DNA from: Selaginella moellendorffii
Taxonomy: Eukaryota > Streptophyta > Lycopodiopsida > Selaginellales > Selaginellaceae
Length of the DNA stretch: 64,000 nucleotides
Assembly (NCBI RefSeq): GCF_000143415.4
Contig: NW_003314269.1
Coordinates: forward strand, 1,632,395-1,696,394
Direction: 5' to 3'
Below are positions 1 to 11,882 of this stretch, one piece after another. Made by a program: the position numbers and the translations under genes. Positions within the stretch are counted from its first letter, which is position 1, and each line of letters starts with the position of its first letter. The notes beneath the pieces are model-generated. The model had not been told where the DNA came from. It saw only the letters and a program-made list of their open reading frames with translations, and searched no databases.

Positions 1-102
1 GAGAGGATTACTCACTCTTCGCAATCACCCGAGCCAGAATGTAGCTCTTGGTTCAAAGTCACATTTGCAATAAAATCTAATATGCCAATCAACTGAGATA
101 GT

Positions 103-180
103 CAAGGAGATGCATTCAAGGGGCATTATTCACCGGGATCTCAAGTTGGACAATGTACTTTTCAACCTGGACGCATGCGA
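103..180 (+). pseudogene. Protein kinase fragment (catalytic-loop piece)
   Basis: A short stretch encodes a kinase subdomain VIb piece, MHSRGIIHRDLKLDN followed by VLFNLDA. It closely matches the catalytic loop of the intact kinase at 58387-59322 (around 58787-58855). Nothing upstream or downstream continues the kinase fold, so this is an isolated remnant of that family. The surrounding sequence is A+T richer and shows no start, N-lobe or activation loop. The fragment lies in the opposite orientation to the unrecognised coding segments that follow. Confidence 0.7.
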
Positions 181-1687
181 AAGACAAAGTCTTTCTCACG
201 TAGAGCATTCAAAATGGCTTTCCTGTCTATCTGCTTGGGCTCACCATGCCAGAACAGCCATTTCCTCTTTGCTGCCGTTTCCCAAGGGACACGACCAATG
301 TACACGGACGCCGCAAACATCAGTCGGGAAAGCAGAGGTTTATCAAAACTGCATGTATGCCCCAGCTGCTTGACTCCCTTCCACAACATCTCGTTGCCTC
401 GCTCCACTTCCTCTGGAATCTTGTAATCCTCTGGACGCATGTTGAATGGTTTTCCAAGATTGTGCCTGATACGATCAACGCATTGGATTACATACATCCT
501 CCGATTCTACGTACCAGAACACCACTATGGCGGCCTGCCTCAGGCTAAGCTCCAGTATAGACGGGCCCCGCTCCACGAGGTACCCGTCTTTAAGAGCCTA
601 CAAACAAGAAAAGCAAGTTTGAAAACACTGACCAGTGCACTACTTGTTTACCTGACTTTCCGCTGCCGCAGCTCCTCTCGTGCATATTTCACCATCTGTC
701 GTCACAGACGATTGATCACGGTTAGCCTCACAAAGCAAGTGGGCAAAATAGACGTACACGTCAAGCTGAGGTCGTAGTAGACTCGAAGGTCGCAACGGTC
801 AAGCCAGAGGCGCGCATGAGTAGCACAGTTGAGGAGCGAGTGGTAGTGCGGGAGGGTGGAGTTTGGGGGCCTCTCCAGCACCAGCAAACGCAGGAGGTGG
901 CTGTAGAACACCCCGCGGCGCAAAAGCCTCGCCTCCTTGACGCGGAACGGCATGAAGAAAATGTCATCATAAAAGTACGGCGTCCGCCTGGCATATGTTT
1001 CGCCTATGGCACTCCTGTTGCCCATGAGCCCTGAATATGCTCTCGCCACTCTCTCCTGCACGTCTTTATGACCCTCGCTGGCCCTCCGGAGGTTCCAGCC
1101 ACGGGCAAACACAAGAAATAGTCGCTCTCCATCAACTTGCAGACAAGATCGAAAATGTTGAGGACATGCTTTCCTGAAGGATTCAATTAGTACGCCCAGA
1201 TACGATAAAAGGATAGGACACCGTCCCAGGTCCAAAACAAAAAGGAGACTTTGAAGCCTACCGGAGAAGAGAACAAAAGATCCGGGTGCCGGAGAGCTCA
1301 TCCCTGTCAGCTTGTCCCCTGTTGCAAAAAGTTGGCTCAGGCAAAGGAAAATAGATCAAAGCATGCGCTACCAACAATGAAGCAGAGAGGTGGTGGAGTG
1401 CAGAGGGGCTCCAGAGGATAGGATTCCAATTCAGTCTGCCAACGATCCACAAAGCGACGAGGGTGCACAATCATCCCCTTGCTAAGACAAAACTGCTCCC
1501 AGGACCGCTCCAACGGCTCCCACACTTCATCGTCTTCGTGCGAATCGGCAAAGTCGTGCCGCAGCAGCTCTCGGGCGAAATCTGAGAGCAACCGCAGGTG
1601 AAAGCGGGCATCTGGTACATCTTTGCTGTGGCACAGCTGGTCGAGCTCCTCGGGGCTCAGGTGTCCCAGGTAAAGGCATCTATCCAC
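165..1687 (-). CDS. Unrecognised multi-exon coding region or its remains
   Basis: Three minus-strand segments look protein-coding. About 1687-1337 is acidic, with an EELDQL... and ...WEQFCLSKG stretch. About 1130-760 contains RRTPYFYDDIFFMPFRVKEA and a leucine-rich tail. About 497-165 contains RPEDYKIPEEVERGNEM and a W-rich ETAAKRKWLFWHGEPK segment. They lie in order on one strand, separated by A+T-richer gaps with plausible splice sites, so they may be exons of one gene. I do not recognise the family. The end runs directly into the kinase fragment at 103-180, so the 3' end may be truncated. Exon limits are guesses. It could be a pseudogene. Confidence 0.35.
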
Positions 1688-1889
1688 AGGGTGACAAGAC
1701 TAGGACAAATTTGGAGGGACTCGGTAGGCATGGCCACAGAAGAAGTCTGCCAGTGTCCATTCCGACCGAGCCTGCGCCAGAGTCTGCTAGAAGTGTAGAG
1801 AAAGCAATGAAGCCTTCTCCCAAAAAGACCAAGAAGGTGCCTCCTGTTGCGCTCCTCTATGCAAAGGAGGACCTTGATTGGTCCTTTCT

Positions 1890-1990
1890 AGCTGGAAAAG
1901 CTTTTTTGGTGGCTGCCGAGAACAATTGCGGAGCAAGAACGAGATGGCGAACAAAACTATGCTCTTCTTCGACAAAGCGAGAAAGACGTG
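1890..1990 (+). repeat. Kinase 3'-flank repeat, copy 1
   Basis: This is a diverged copy of a segment that follows the kinase gene at 59455-59575 and, on the minus strand, the kinase pseudogenes at about 30195-30320 and 24262-24300. The shared core reads ttggtggctgccgagaacaa. Downstream similarity (aaaactatgc then tcttctt) confirms common descent. No kinase lies immediately upstream here, so it is a detached flank. Confidence 0.7.
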
Positions 1991-2119
1991 TGCTAAAGTT
2001 CATTTAAGAAACTCCCTAACGTTTATCGAAGGATCAAATTTCTGGCAAGAATGGCTATTCAAATATTTGGTTGCCATTGGAGCTGCTCGACGCTGGAGGA
2101 AGGGATTGCAATAAAGACT

Positions 2120-2270
2120 GCATTGCCGTGGATCTTGGCCATGATCCGAGCTTCTCTCTCGGCGTCGTTCTAAGCAGACCTGGTTTTCAGAGCCGTATAA
2201 CTAGACGGCTATGATGAACTTTGATCGACGGCGGAGATTTAGTCATGTTTTATCAAAAAAATCTGCTCTT
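2120..2270 (-). pseudogene. Kinase 5'-region remnant
   Basis: Two patches, cttggccatgatc near 2132 and gatcgacggcg near 2223, match the coding start and the upstream region of the kinase pseudogene at 31155-31205 and 31445-31480, in the same minus orientation and order. The intervening sequence has been shortened. With the fragments at 103-180 and 1890-1990 this shows that at least one further kinase copy decayed and was scattered here. Confidence 0.55.
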
Positions 2271-2334
2271 TTCTGAAAGCTTTTCCAAACAGTTCATAGA
2301 GCAAAATTGTCATTCAGAGCTTCTCCTCTTTTTG

Positions 2335-4698
2335 CTAGACAGCAGGCGTGAGCTCCAGCTCGATTTCTTCCAGGGACCGTCCTTTGGTCTCCACCACATT
2401 GTTTGCAATGTAAATCACTGCCAGAAGGCACACGGTAGAGAAGGCCAAGTACACTTTGCTCACGCCGAACTTGTTGACGACACTCAAGAACCAGAGCCCA
2501 ATTGCAAAGTTACACACCTGCATTCGTATCCCATTAGCACACAAGCTAGCAAGACAATTCTTCTTCGTACCCAGTGCACACCCATGCACAGTGAAACAGC
2601 CTTCGCTCGGATTTTGTTCGCGAATATCTCCGGAAGAAGTAGACCGGGCACAGGACCAGCCCCCAGCGAGAAAGAAAGAACATATCTGGAAAGAAACGCC
2701 ATAGTTTTCGTTAGAGAGACAAACATCATGAGACAAGGATTGCACTTACGTTACAGTCCCCAGAACAGCCAAGGATCCAGAGTAAGCCTCCAATGCCTTC
2801 CATGAAAGAGCAAGGGCCAATACGAGCATTGATATTGACTGCCACACGACGGATAAGATCAGCGAATGGGACAAGCTTGAAAGGCCTTACCATTCCCGCA
2901 AAACTTGTGATTAGAAGCTTTTTGCGTCCTTGTTTGTCCATCAGTGATGCGGCCACAGCAGTTCCTGATATGGTGTCGAGTTAGACGAAGAAAACAGAGG
3001 AGAGCTACGCGTACCAAAGACGTTGGCAGCTCCAACGAGTGCACTCGCTGCAACATCGGACGTGATGCCGGCGCTCCGAAACACTGCAGTTGAGTAATAA
3101 ACAACTGCATTGATACCAGCAAACTGTTGAAGCAAGAACAACGTTGCCCCAACGCCTACAACTGCATCGACCACAAAAGATTTAAATCAAAGAAGAAAAA
3201 TGAGGAAAAGGCTGTCATACCTCTGCGATAACGTCGACTAAACAAGTCGCCAAAGCCAGCGCTCTCCTCAGAAGAATCCTGTTTGCTACCGCTACCTCTC
3301 AACTCCGCCATGGCATCATTCACTCTGGCCCTTCCCCACAGACGTTCAATGGCCTTCTCGGCATCGGCAGGCCGTCCTTGCTGCATTTAAAATGTTGTAA
3401 GAAAGAGAGAAACCTCCAAAAAAACTCTCTTACGTTATACAGCCACCTTGGGCTCTCAGGAGAGAACACCATTCCTAGCCACATAAGAATCGCCGGTACA
3501 GTAGCCAAAGTGAACATAGAACGCCACCTGCATCATAGACTTGGGTCATTTTCAGTTCCATTTTCTATCGCAAAGCTGAAGTTTACCATCCAGGATTTCC
3601 AGCCAAGGGTAACCCAGCAACCAGTGCGGCCAAAATACCGATGCAAATGAACAGCTGATTAACCGAGCCGAGGGCTCCGCGGATTTCAGTTGGGGAAATC
3701 TGCACTTGCCGGATAAGCTAAGGTTTAAGTTGAGTGATCTTTGGTGACACCAACCTCAGAAATGTAGAGAGGTACAATAGAGGACGTGACTCCTATTCCG
3801 ACCCCCACCAGAAACCTTCCTGCTATCATGGCCTGCACAGTGGTCGCTGTTGCACTGCATGCGACTTTTCGAATATTAAGTGCTGGTAAAACGATAAGAA
3901 AACGAGATTGACCTGAGAAATGCTCCAATTGCGAGCGGCAACGCATCGAGCTGAAACGTGTGCCTGCGGCCGATTTTATCAGCCAGGGATCCGCCGGTGA
4001 AGGATCCAATAGTCGCACCAGCCAGCGTGGAGCTCACAACCCATCCTGTAAAGTGTGAACGTGTCACTGAAAGCGCAGGAGGAGCTCTAGAACGCATTAC
4101 CCTGTAGAACAGCGTTGCCAGCGAAGCCAAGGTCCTTGGCGAGGTACTCCAGAGCTCCATTTACAACCCTGTCCAGAGGAGCAGATTGAGAGCGAAGCGT
4201 GCCAGAAATTAGCCATACCCGAGATGGTAGCCAAACAGAAATGCTCCCAAGCTCGCGATTGCCACATAAGGCAGTACTGCTCCTCCAGAAGACGACTTTT
4301 TGTCGACAAATTCTTGCATCTCACCGTCTGCATGGAAAACCCAGTGAGTAGATCAATGCCTTAAAGATCTAAGCCCCCAAGAAGCGATGGAGCACTCCCG
4401 GGATCAATCAGATCAGGCTCGGAGAGCCAGGAGAGGAGAAAGCAGGAAAGAAAAACTCACCACTGGCGCGTGCTCTCACCAAAGACGGCAGCTGGAGCCT
4501 GTTGCTGAACCCCAAAACGCTCATCTTCTTGACCTCGGCATGCATGGACCTGCCCCTAAACTCGGAGCCTCTAGCGGTCTCCCATGACGAGGATCTGGAG
4601 CAAGTCGCCACCGGCAGGCACCTTTTGTGTTGCTGCTGCTGCGCGAAAACCTGTGCCGATGGCGTGGACGAGCACAATTTGAGAGCAAGCTGATGCAT
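2335..4698 (-). CDS. pGlcT: Plastidic glucose transporter (MFS sugar transporter)
   Basis: This is a multi-exon gene for a 12-helix major-facilitator sugar transporter of the plastid inner envelope, which exports glucose made by starch breakdown. The ATG at 4698 opens a Ser/Arg-rich, acid-poor leader of about 80 residues, fitting a chloroplast transit peptide. The first exon ends at 4461 and the second starts near 4327. Family signatures appear in order: GSLADKIGRR after helix 2, SPESPRWL after helix 6, QQFAGINAVVYYS in helix 7, GPVPGLLLPEIFANKIRAKA in helix 10, and the C-terminal VVETKGRSLEEIELEL. The match to Arabidopsis pGlcT (At5g16150) is strong in the last two blocks. All exons appear open. 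Introns are short and exon borders beyond the first are approximate. I see no lesion. Confidence 0.93.
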
Positions 4699-5833
4699 CT
4701 CCGGTGCGGGTGAGCTAACTTCGCTATCTACGAAAAAGAGGATCCCGGTACAGCCCCCTTCCTTCTTTTCTCACACCCTGACGCACCGATCCCGTTCTCT
4801 CGAGTTGAGCGAGAGAGCCGAGGAGAGCGAGGAAAGCTTTGCTCGGCTCCGGCACCGCTGCTGCTGGAGGCTCTGTGCCAGTCAAAGTTTAATATACCGG
4901 CCGATAATCGTCGTTATCCACCCGCTGCTAAATAAGCTCCCACCTTTGCTTTCCTATGGATTGCCGTCAACCACACCAACGGCTAGGATGCTACCACCGG
5001 ATCACCGAGACGCTTGTGTCTGTGTCTGTGGAAATCTAGCCTGTCCAATCCACTTTTGCAGATATCTCTTCCTTTCTTGTTTGATCTTCCATCCCTGCGC
5101 TTAAGTTCCTGGCACGTAAGCTGGATCGTTGCGTTTGATCACGACAGGACCACTCCAGTGCTGGAATTGGAATCAAGCTCTCAGCTTCTTTGCGTGGTCC
5201 GGGCCAAGGACGATCCGGCAGACTAGTAGATGATGGTTGTTCTTGAGAGACTGGATTTTTATTCTTTCCTTGCTCGGGATTCTCATGCTCATCTCGTTGT
5301 TCTTCCTGTTCAAGCGGAAAGTGGTCATCGTGTTAGCGAGATTTCTTTTGCGATAACACGGGAAAAAAAAAAGGATGCCAGTCCAGTCGCTCTCTTAAAG
5401 AAAACCACCAAGAAGGAAGAACCAAGAAAAAAAAAAGGCAAATCCATCGACACAAGACAAGACGATCGATCAAGACGAGAAGCTTGATGAAATCATCGAA
5501 ATGCCAATATCACGCGAAGCGCCTGGGTTTAGGGCGCTGGCAATCGAGATTTTGAGGCCACGCAAACCCTGATCGCACGGATTCGCAGCGCTGAGAGCAG
5601 CCAAATCTCCCAAAATTCCCTTCCAATGCAATGCACTACTTACCGGATCGATCGATGCCAAATCGCGAAGAGCGCCTTCTCCGCCTTCCCTCGCTCGCTG
5701 CTCCTTCAAACCTTGCAATCGTGGGCGTCCATCCATATCGCGAGTGACGTCTCTTTTACCATTTTAACCGGGTAGCAAATATTTTTTTCACTCCAACCTA
5801 GCTAGGGTTCTTGTTTTGTTCCATGGAAGTTCT
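4699..5833. other. Intergenic region between divergent pGlcT and MPS1
   Basis: About 1.1 kb separates the two divergent start codons. I see no convincing gene. It holds a low-complexity purine stretch (A-runs around 5367 and 5430) and an open stretch at 5230-5487 rich in Lys/Glu that looks like chance coding. The last 60 bases carry a tagggttc element just before the MPS1 start and are probably the 5' leader of MPS1. Confidence 0.6.
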
Positions 5834-8046
5834 ATGGAGAATGAGCTCGCTCCTCCAGCCGCGGGCGTAGCATCGATCCTCACAGAAGAGGCGCGCCGGG
5901 TGCTCGGCTCCGCGCATCACAATGCGGCGCTGGGACACACAGGGCCGGGTTTGGGTACGATCTCGGGGATTTTCGCCCCTGGAAGCTCCGTGGAGCTCAG
6001 GGATCACGACCTCGCGGCTCCATCCGCCAATGCAGGCTGGGATGCGTCTGGTATCACCGACGAGGCGCGCGCGGCGATCGGGAGTGCGCATCACAACACG
6101 GCATCCGGGAGCATCGCTCCAAATCTTGGGACGATCGCGGGGATTTGCGCTCCTGGAACGTTTAGAAACTCCAGGTTTAAGTTGCTAGGTAAGTTTCTTC
6201 TCGGGCTTCGGCGAAGAGTGAGAAAGAGAGCTCTTACTTTGGAGTTTGCTTGATTCCAGGTCGGCCTAGACGCGTTCTTCGTGGGGACGACAGCACTGGC
6301 TCAGACGAATCACTTGAGGCTGCCGAGAACCAACAGAAGCAAAACGACTTACAAGCAGAGAACCAGCAAAAACAAAGTGAGCTCCTCGCAGAGATCCGTC
6401 ACGACCAAGTCGAGGTGGTGGAGTCCCGGCAGCAAAGCGAAGTAGCAGTGAATCAGCTAGTCCAGGTAGCTAAGAACCAGGAGGTCCACGTAGTGAACCA
6501 TCACCAAGTCGTAGTGACAGAAAACCAGCAAATCCAAGTTTCAGAAAGCAAGCAATTCCAGCAGATTGAGAGCAAGCAAGGAAGCGTAGGAGGTGCCTCC
6601 AAGCTTCTAAACGGTTTCAGTGGTGTGAAGGAAGAGCTTCACAGCTTGCGGTCACAGCAGCAGGAAGTGAAAGTTGCCGAGGGTGCCAATGTTCACGACA
6701 AAGTTGTCACAGAGAGCAAGGAGAGTGATTCTTCTCGCGGCAAGACAAGAGAGAATGCGAACTTTGTGTGGGTGAACAACAAGAGGTATCAGAAGCTTGG
6801 CAAGATCGGAAGCGGTGGAAGCAGTCACGTATTCAAAGTCATCGCCCAAGACTGCACGATTTATGGTCTCAAGAGGATCATCTTGAAAGGACGGGATCAT
6901 CAGACAGCTTGCGGTTTTCATCAGGAGATCGAATACTTGGAGCGTCTGAAAGGAAAGAATCACATTATCCAACTTATAGATTACGAGGTACGTGTCGACG
7001 CTGGTAAACTATTGTGCTCAGTTGTGTCTATTCTTCAGGTGACCGATAAAACCATCTTCAGGTCCGATAGTGCTGCTACCCATGGTGAAATCCTTAACGA
7101 CGTGCGGATTTACATGGTGCTGGAGTACGGAGAGATTGACTTGGCACGCATTCTTGAGCGGAAGAAAAGCGAGGATGGACAGCTTGATGAGAATTGGTTG
7201 CGGTTGCATTGGGAGGTAAAACATTCTAGCTCGTCGTCTTCGTTTAAACTTGTCTTCCATTCGCAGCATATCTTGAAAGCTGTGAATACAATACACGAAG
7301 AGCGGATCGTCCATGCCGACCTCAAGCCCGCGAACTTTCTCCTCGTCCAAGGAGCTCTCAAGCTTATCGACTTTGGGATCGCCAAAGCCATACAAAACGA
7401 CACAACCAACATCGTGCGAGAGTCTCAGGTACAAAGCTTCTTCGTTACTTTCTTTGATAAACATCGAGAGCTCTTGCGTTTCCAGGTTGGGACTCTCAAC
7501 TACATGTCCCCGGAAGCGTTCCTCATGAACTCGAGGGACGAGCAGGGAACCGTCAAGTGTGGTCGCGCGTCAGACATATGGTCGCTTGGATGCATCCTTT
7601 ACCAGATGGTTTACGGCCGGACACCATTCTCCCACCTCAGCTTCTACCAGAAGATCCGAGAGATCACCAACGAGAACCATGTAATCAACTTCCCGCCGGT
7701 GTCCAACCCCCTCATCGTGGACGTGATGAAGAGCTGCCTTATGTGGGACAAGGACAAGCGGCCGAGGATACCCCAGCTCTTGGAGCACGCGTTCCTCAAG
7801 CCAAGGCCGCCGCCACCGTCAGACGACCACCATTACCTCCGAGAGGCCCTCCTCGAGAGCTTCCAGGCCTACGTCTTGGCCAGGGGGAGCATGGAGCTAA
7901 CCGAGCTGATACGAAAGGCCATCAAGCCACCTCTGGACGGTGGCCACGAAAAGCTCGACGAGGTGTTGCTACCTTTTGCTCGATTGTACGTGAAAAGAGT
8001 TGGGAAGGCTGCGCTATGTGAGCTGCTAACATCAGTCACTATGTAA
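5834..8046 (+). CDS. MPS1: MPS1/TTK dual-specificity spindle checkpoint kinase
   Basis: Exons 5834-6188, 6260-6987, 7039-7215, 7267-7428 and 7486-8046 join in frame to a 660-residue protein. The ATG at 5834 is chosen because the earlier in-frame codon at 5816 is TTG. The kinase domain begins near [18 protein letters not shown] (glycine loop) and contains YGLKRI (lysine), [10 protein letters not shown] (catalytic loop), [10 protein letters not shown] (DFG), the activation segment [10 protein letters not shown] and [15 protein letters not shown]. The combination of [10 protein letters not shown] with TLNYMSPEA is typical of the MPS1/TTK family, which acts at kinetochores in the spindle checkpoint. 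The N-terminus carries a duplicated motif and a Gln/Glu-rich repetitive linker (residues ~130-230). The last three introns are 51, 51 and 57 nt and contain no in-frame stop, so unspliced transcript stays open. Confidence 0.92.
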
Positions 8047-8202
8047 ATTACTTCTAGAACGAAGTGTTAAGAAAGAAAGCGATGATTTTTTTCTCTCCCG
8101 ACTTTACATTGTCTTTTGATTGTTTGCGTGATGTTTCTTCCCAGTCTCGACGGCTAACCTGTGATCAACCCGAAAAATAGAAACTAGGATAGAAAACAAT
8201 GG

Positions 8203-10112
8203 CTACCTGAAAGCTTCTTGCAACTCCTTGTTGTTTGGTTCCAGATTGATACCATCGTAGAACGCAGTAGCAGCCTCCTCATATCGCTGTTTTGATAGAG
8301 TTTACTGTAAGTTCTGGACCCGAGAAAGTATTGGAAGCTACTTACCTCTAAAAGCCTTAATGCAACGCCTTCTCGATACCGTGCCTTGGCCCAGTCTGGT
8401 CTTAAATCCACTGCCGCCTTTGCGTCTTTGAGTGCCTGCTCGGCTTGGCCAGTTCGTATCCAACACACACTCCGGTTTGAGTAGAGCGAAGCATCGGTAG
8501 GATTTATATCAAGGGCCTGGAATCAACACAGTAAGCACAATAACACGCCGAAAAGAAAAAGAAAAAAGTAGAAAAGGTGTGTGTATGACCTGTGTGTATG
8601 CATCTATAGCAATCAAGTAATCTTTCCGGTTGAAAGCTTCAGTACCTCTCGACTTGGCTTCACTGGCTTTGTCCAGCATTTCTTGAGATATCTGCAGCAA
8701 CATGGATCGATCCATCAGCGGAGGAAAAGGATAGAAACTCTGACCTCTGTCGTCCTTTGAGGCGCTTCTCTGGCGATGAGATCGTCCACACTCCACTCGT
8801 TATCCTTTGCGTCTTGTGACGTGAGAGGGAGAAGCATCTGCACGATCGAGCGAGAGTTTCTGGCAGCAGCGGCTTGGATAGGCTTGGCACCATCCTGAAA
8901 CACCAAAGTAGTAGAAAAACCGAGTTAAACAACAGCATCTAAGGAAAAAAAAAAAACCAAACTGAAGCTACCTCGTCTTGAGCGTTGGGATCGGCTCCAG
9001 CGTCTAGAAGACATTTCACCATCTTCTCGTCTCCAGTGTCAGCAGCTACATGTAATGCAGTTACTCCACTAGCGCTGATGTTTACATCGGCACCATGCTG
9101 TGTCAAGAGTGAGTTAATAGAAAAAAAAAGTTTCCAAAAACTGGAGAACTTATGGCATACCCTGATCAGGAGAGAAACAACGTCGTAAGATCCAGTGGCT
9201 GCTCCGGATATCAATGCACTCACGCCATTCTCTGCAAGTATGTTTGGCTAAAGTCATAGAATCAGAAGTGGTGGAACGTTTTTCTTTTTTCTGAAAGTAC
9301 CGTACGTTTGCACCACTTCCGAGTAACAGCTTCACGGCTTCTGTGTTTCCATGCCCGGCTGCCCAGACTAGAGGCGTTCCAGAAGTACTTTCAGTGTTGA
9401 TCTTAGCACCATTGTCTAGGAATAGTCGCATCAATTCAATCGAGCCTATAAAAAAACATCGTCAGAATTCATATCTTTTCTAGCTCAAGGTACCTATCCC
9501 CGCAGCATGATGCAGCGGTGTGGATCCAAGGTCCAGTGAGGACATCGAAACTTGAGCGTTATGCTCTATCAGAAACTTAGCTGTGTCAAAGTGTCCCAGT
9601 CGTGCCGCATGGATCAGTGGAGTCTCTCCTGCAAAAACAAAACCAAACGAAAAGTCTCAAGTCGATAAGATCACAAAACACACCATCGTTGTCTTTCTGA
9701 TCCACTTCCAGATGGAAATTCTCCACGAGCTCTTTGCAGACTTGGAGATTTCCTCCGCGAGCAGCAAAGTGAAGTGGTCCGCGACCATTGGCATCTTTTA
9801 CTGCAGCAATGACATCCACGATAGCCTCCTGTCCTTGTGCCATTTTCTTTGCAGCATCTGGAGCACACACACACACACAAAGATTTAGAATCCTCCTAGT
9901 CCTTCTTCTTCTTCTTCTCGAAATAAACCAGATTTTACCTTGAAACTCCTCCAAAGTTCCAGTGAGGGAAGCGTTCAGTAAATCGCCGACAGCTTCGCGA
10001 GCTGCATTTTCACCACATCTAAGCTTGAAGATCGAAACAGTGAAAATCCAATACCTGAGAGCGCGGTGGTGGCATCCGCCACCGTTTTGGAGCTCGGCGC
10101 TCCCTCCACCAT
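8203..10112 (-). CDS. Ankyrin-repeat plus TPR protein (TPR10-like)
   Basis: This multi-exon gene has its ATG at 10112 and a first exon ending at 10055. Consecutive short exons encode ankyrin repeats with the usual pattern, for example GRGPLHFAARGGNLQV, TPLIHAARLGH, TPLVWAAGHGNTEAVKLLL and VTALHVAADTGDEKMVKCLL. The C-terminus has TPR units, including AKSRGTEAFNRKDYLIAIDAYT and ALKDAKAAVDLRPDWAKARY, and ends KELQEAFR before a TAG at 8203-8205. The order ankyrin then TPR matches the plant family of Arabidopsis TPR10 (At3g04710); the TPR end suggests chaperone contact. It is head-to-head with the La gene, 60 bp apart. Exon borders are approximate, and all repeats read open. Confidence 0.88.
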
Positions 10113-10172
10113 CGCTCCCTTGATAGGATTTTTAGGGTTCTAGAGGTTAGGGTTTTTCGAGGTTTTTATCCA
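10113..10172. promoter_or_regulatory. 60-bp bidirectional promoter/leader with telo-box-like motifs
   Basis: Only 60 bases lie between the start codons of the ankyrin-TPR gene (-) and the La gene (+). They contain tttagggtt (10131-10139) and ttagggttt (10148-10156), which fit the plant telo-box (AAACCCTAA core) known from promoters of translation and RNA-processing genes. Transcription probably starts inside the neighbouring coding region or very close to the ATGs. Confidence 0.6.
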
Positions 10173-11882
10173 ATGGAGAATGGTGCTGTGGGCGACGACG
10201 CCGCGGCCAAGATCACGAGACAGGTGAGTGGAAGCGCATTGTGAGATGGAGCGCGACTTTTCTCTTCTTCGCAGGTGGAATTCTACTTTAGCGACAGCAA
10301 TCTCGCCAACGATGCGTTTCTACTGCGCTCGATTGAGGAGAGCGCCGACGGCTGTACCTTTTTCTTTCGCGCTTTCCACTCAAATCGCTTTTTTCATTCT
10401 AAACATCCATTCCTTGTAACAGTGGTGAGCTTGTCGGTGATTTGCGCCTTCACTCGGATGAGATTTCACTTGCGGCTCTCTCAAACCACTCCAGAGACGA
10501 TTCCCAAGGGTGTCGTCGCTGCGGTCGCGGATGTTTTGAGGAAATCCTCGTTCCTTAAAGTTTCGGACGATGGTATGTGTTCTAGCTGGAAAATAAACAA
10601 AGGTTTTCCCTGTTCTAAAACGTGTTCGTTGTTTACAGGCCTCCGTGTGGGACGAGTCCACGAAATGCAAAAGCCGGAAGAGGTTCGTGCTGAAGTTGAT
10701 GCTCGGAGTTTGGCAGTGTCACCGTTTTCGTGGAAGACCACGAGAGAAGAGATCGAGGCTTTTTTTGAAAGCAACTGCAAGGTAGGAGTTATACTTGGTT
10801 TGGCTTTGGATAATTCAACGTTTCTGGCTTTCTAGATTCTTAGCGTGCGGGTGCCTCGTCACCCTGCAGTAAAAGCTTTCAGTGGCTACGCTATTGTGGA
10901 GTTTGCATCTCCAGAAGAAGCACAGAGAGCGTCTGGGATGGGACTAAACTTCAAGGGCGCCGACTTGAAGTTCCAGTCCAAGTAAAATTCTTTCAAACTT
11001 CTGTTGTGAGTTCGTCTTTCACGGCGTGGTTTTCTCTCGCAGGGACTCCTTCGAGACACTCATGAATTCCCTGCCAAAGAAGGAACAGAAAGAGAGGTAA
11101 TTCCGTCTGCCTGGAAATTTGCGATAGTGATTGTTTTTCTTCCTTCAGGGACGACTATGTGAAAGGACTTCTTGTGCGCTTTAAACTGACGAAGATTGAG
11201 AAGGGCGCCCAGCAAGAATCGGAGAAGAAGGCCGAGGAGGAGAAGAAGGACGAGGAGAAAGAAGAAGACAAGAGCAAAGACACTGAAGATAAAGACGGAG
11301 AGGCAAAAGAGAAAACAGAGAAAGGAACTCAAAGTGACGCGGTCATAAGGGAGGACCTCAAGGCGGTCTTCCAGCAGTATGGGAGCGTGAAGGTCTCAAA
11401 GCCATCGTTCTTTCTTCTCTTCACTTTTGATTTTTCCTGCAGTTTGTCGACTTCTCAAAGGGCGAGACCGAGGGATACATCCGCTTCGAAACTCCAGAGG
11501 ACGCAGGCAAGGCACGGACAGCAGCCGTGATCTCGGACGAGGGCGGTCTTGTGATCAAGGATTACTTGGCAACGCTGGAAGCTCTCGAAGGTTTGCAATC
11601 AAAGCTGGTTTTTCTTCTTTGCTTTACTGTGCGTTCTCTCGCCCAGGACAAGCCGAGCGTGACTACTGGAAGAAAATCTGGGATCAACAGGTCAAGCGGC
11701 GAGAAACCTCCGGCCAAAATCGATACAGCAGAGACAATCGAGCTCGAAATCCCGGGAAGCAAGACAGGAAATTCAAGGGAAATAGTAACCATGAGGATAA
11801 GAAGAATGCCGCGACCGGGAAGCGCACGATCTTCCAAGACGATGACGATGCGCCCGAGCCGAAACTCCAGAGAACAGAGTGA
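10173..11882 (+). CDS. La1: La RNA-binding protein (LARP3-type)
   Basis: ATG at 10173; the stop codon is 11880-11882. Exon 1 ends at 10223 and exon 2 starts at 10275 with the La-motif signature VEFYFSDSNLANDAFLL. The La module continues after an intron as VSLSVICAFTRMRFHL, with a helix through VAAVADVLRKSSFLKVSDDG. An RRM follows, with FSWKTTREEIEAFFESNC, then ILSVRVPRHP and the RNP1-like SGYAIVEFASPEEA. A Glu/Lys-rich linker (11210-11320) and a second RRM-like part (REDLKAVFQQYGSVKVS... and GYIRFETPEDA) follow, with a basic Arg/Asn/Lys-rich tail. La proteins bind the 3' oligo-U of RNA polymerase III transcripts in the nucleus and act in tRNA maturation and translation. Introns are small; the gene looks intact. 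Confidence 0.92.
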
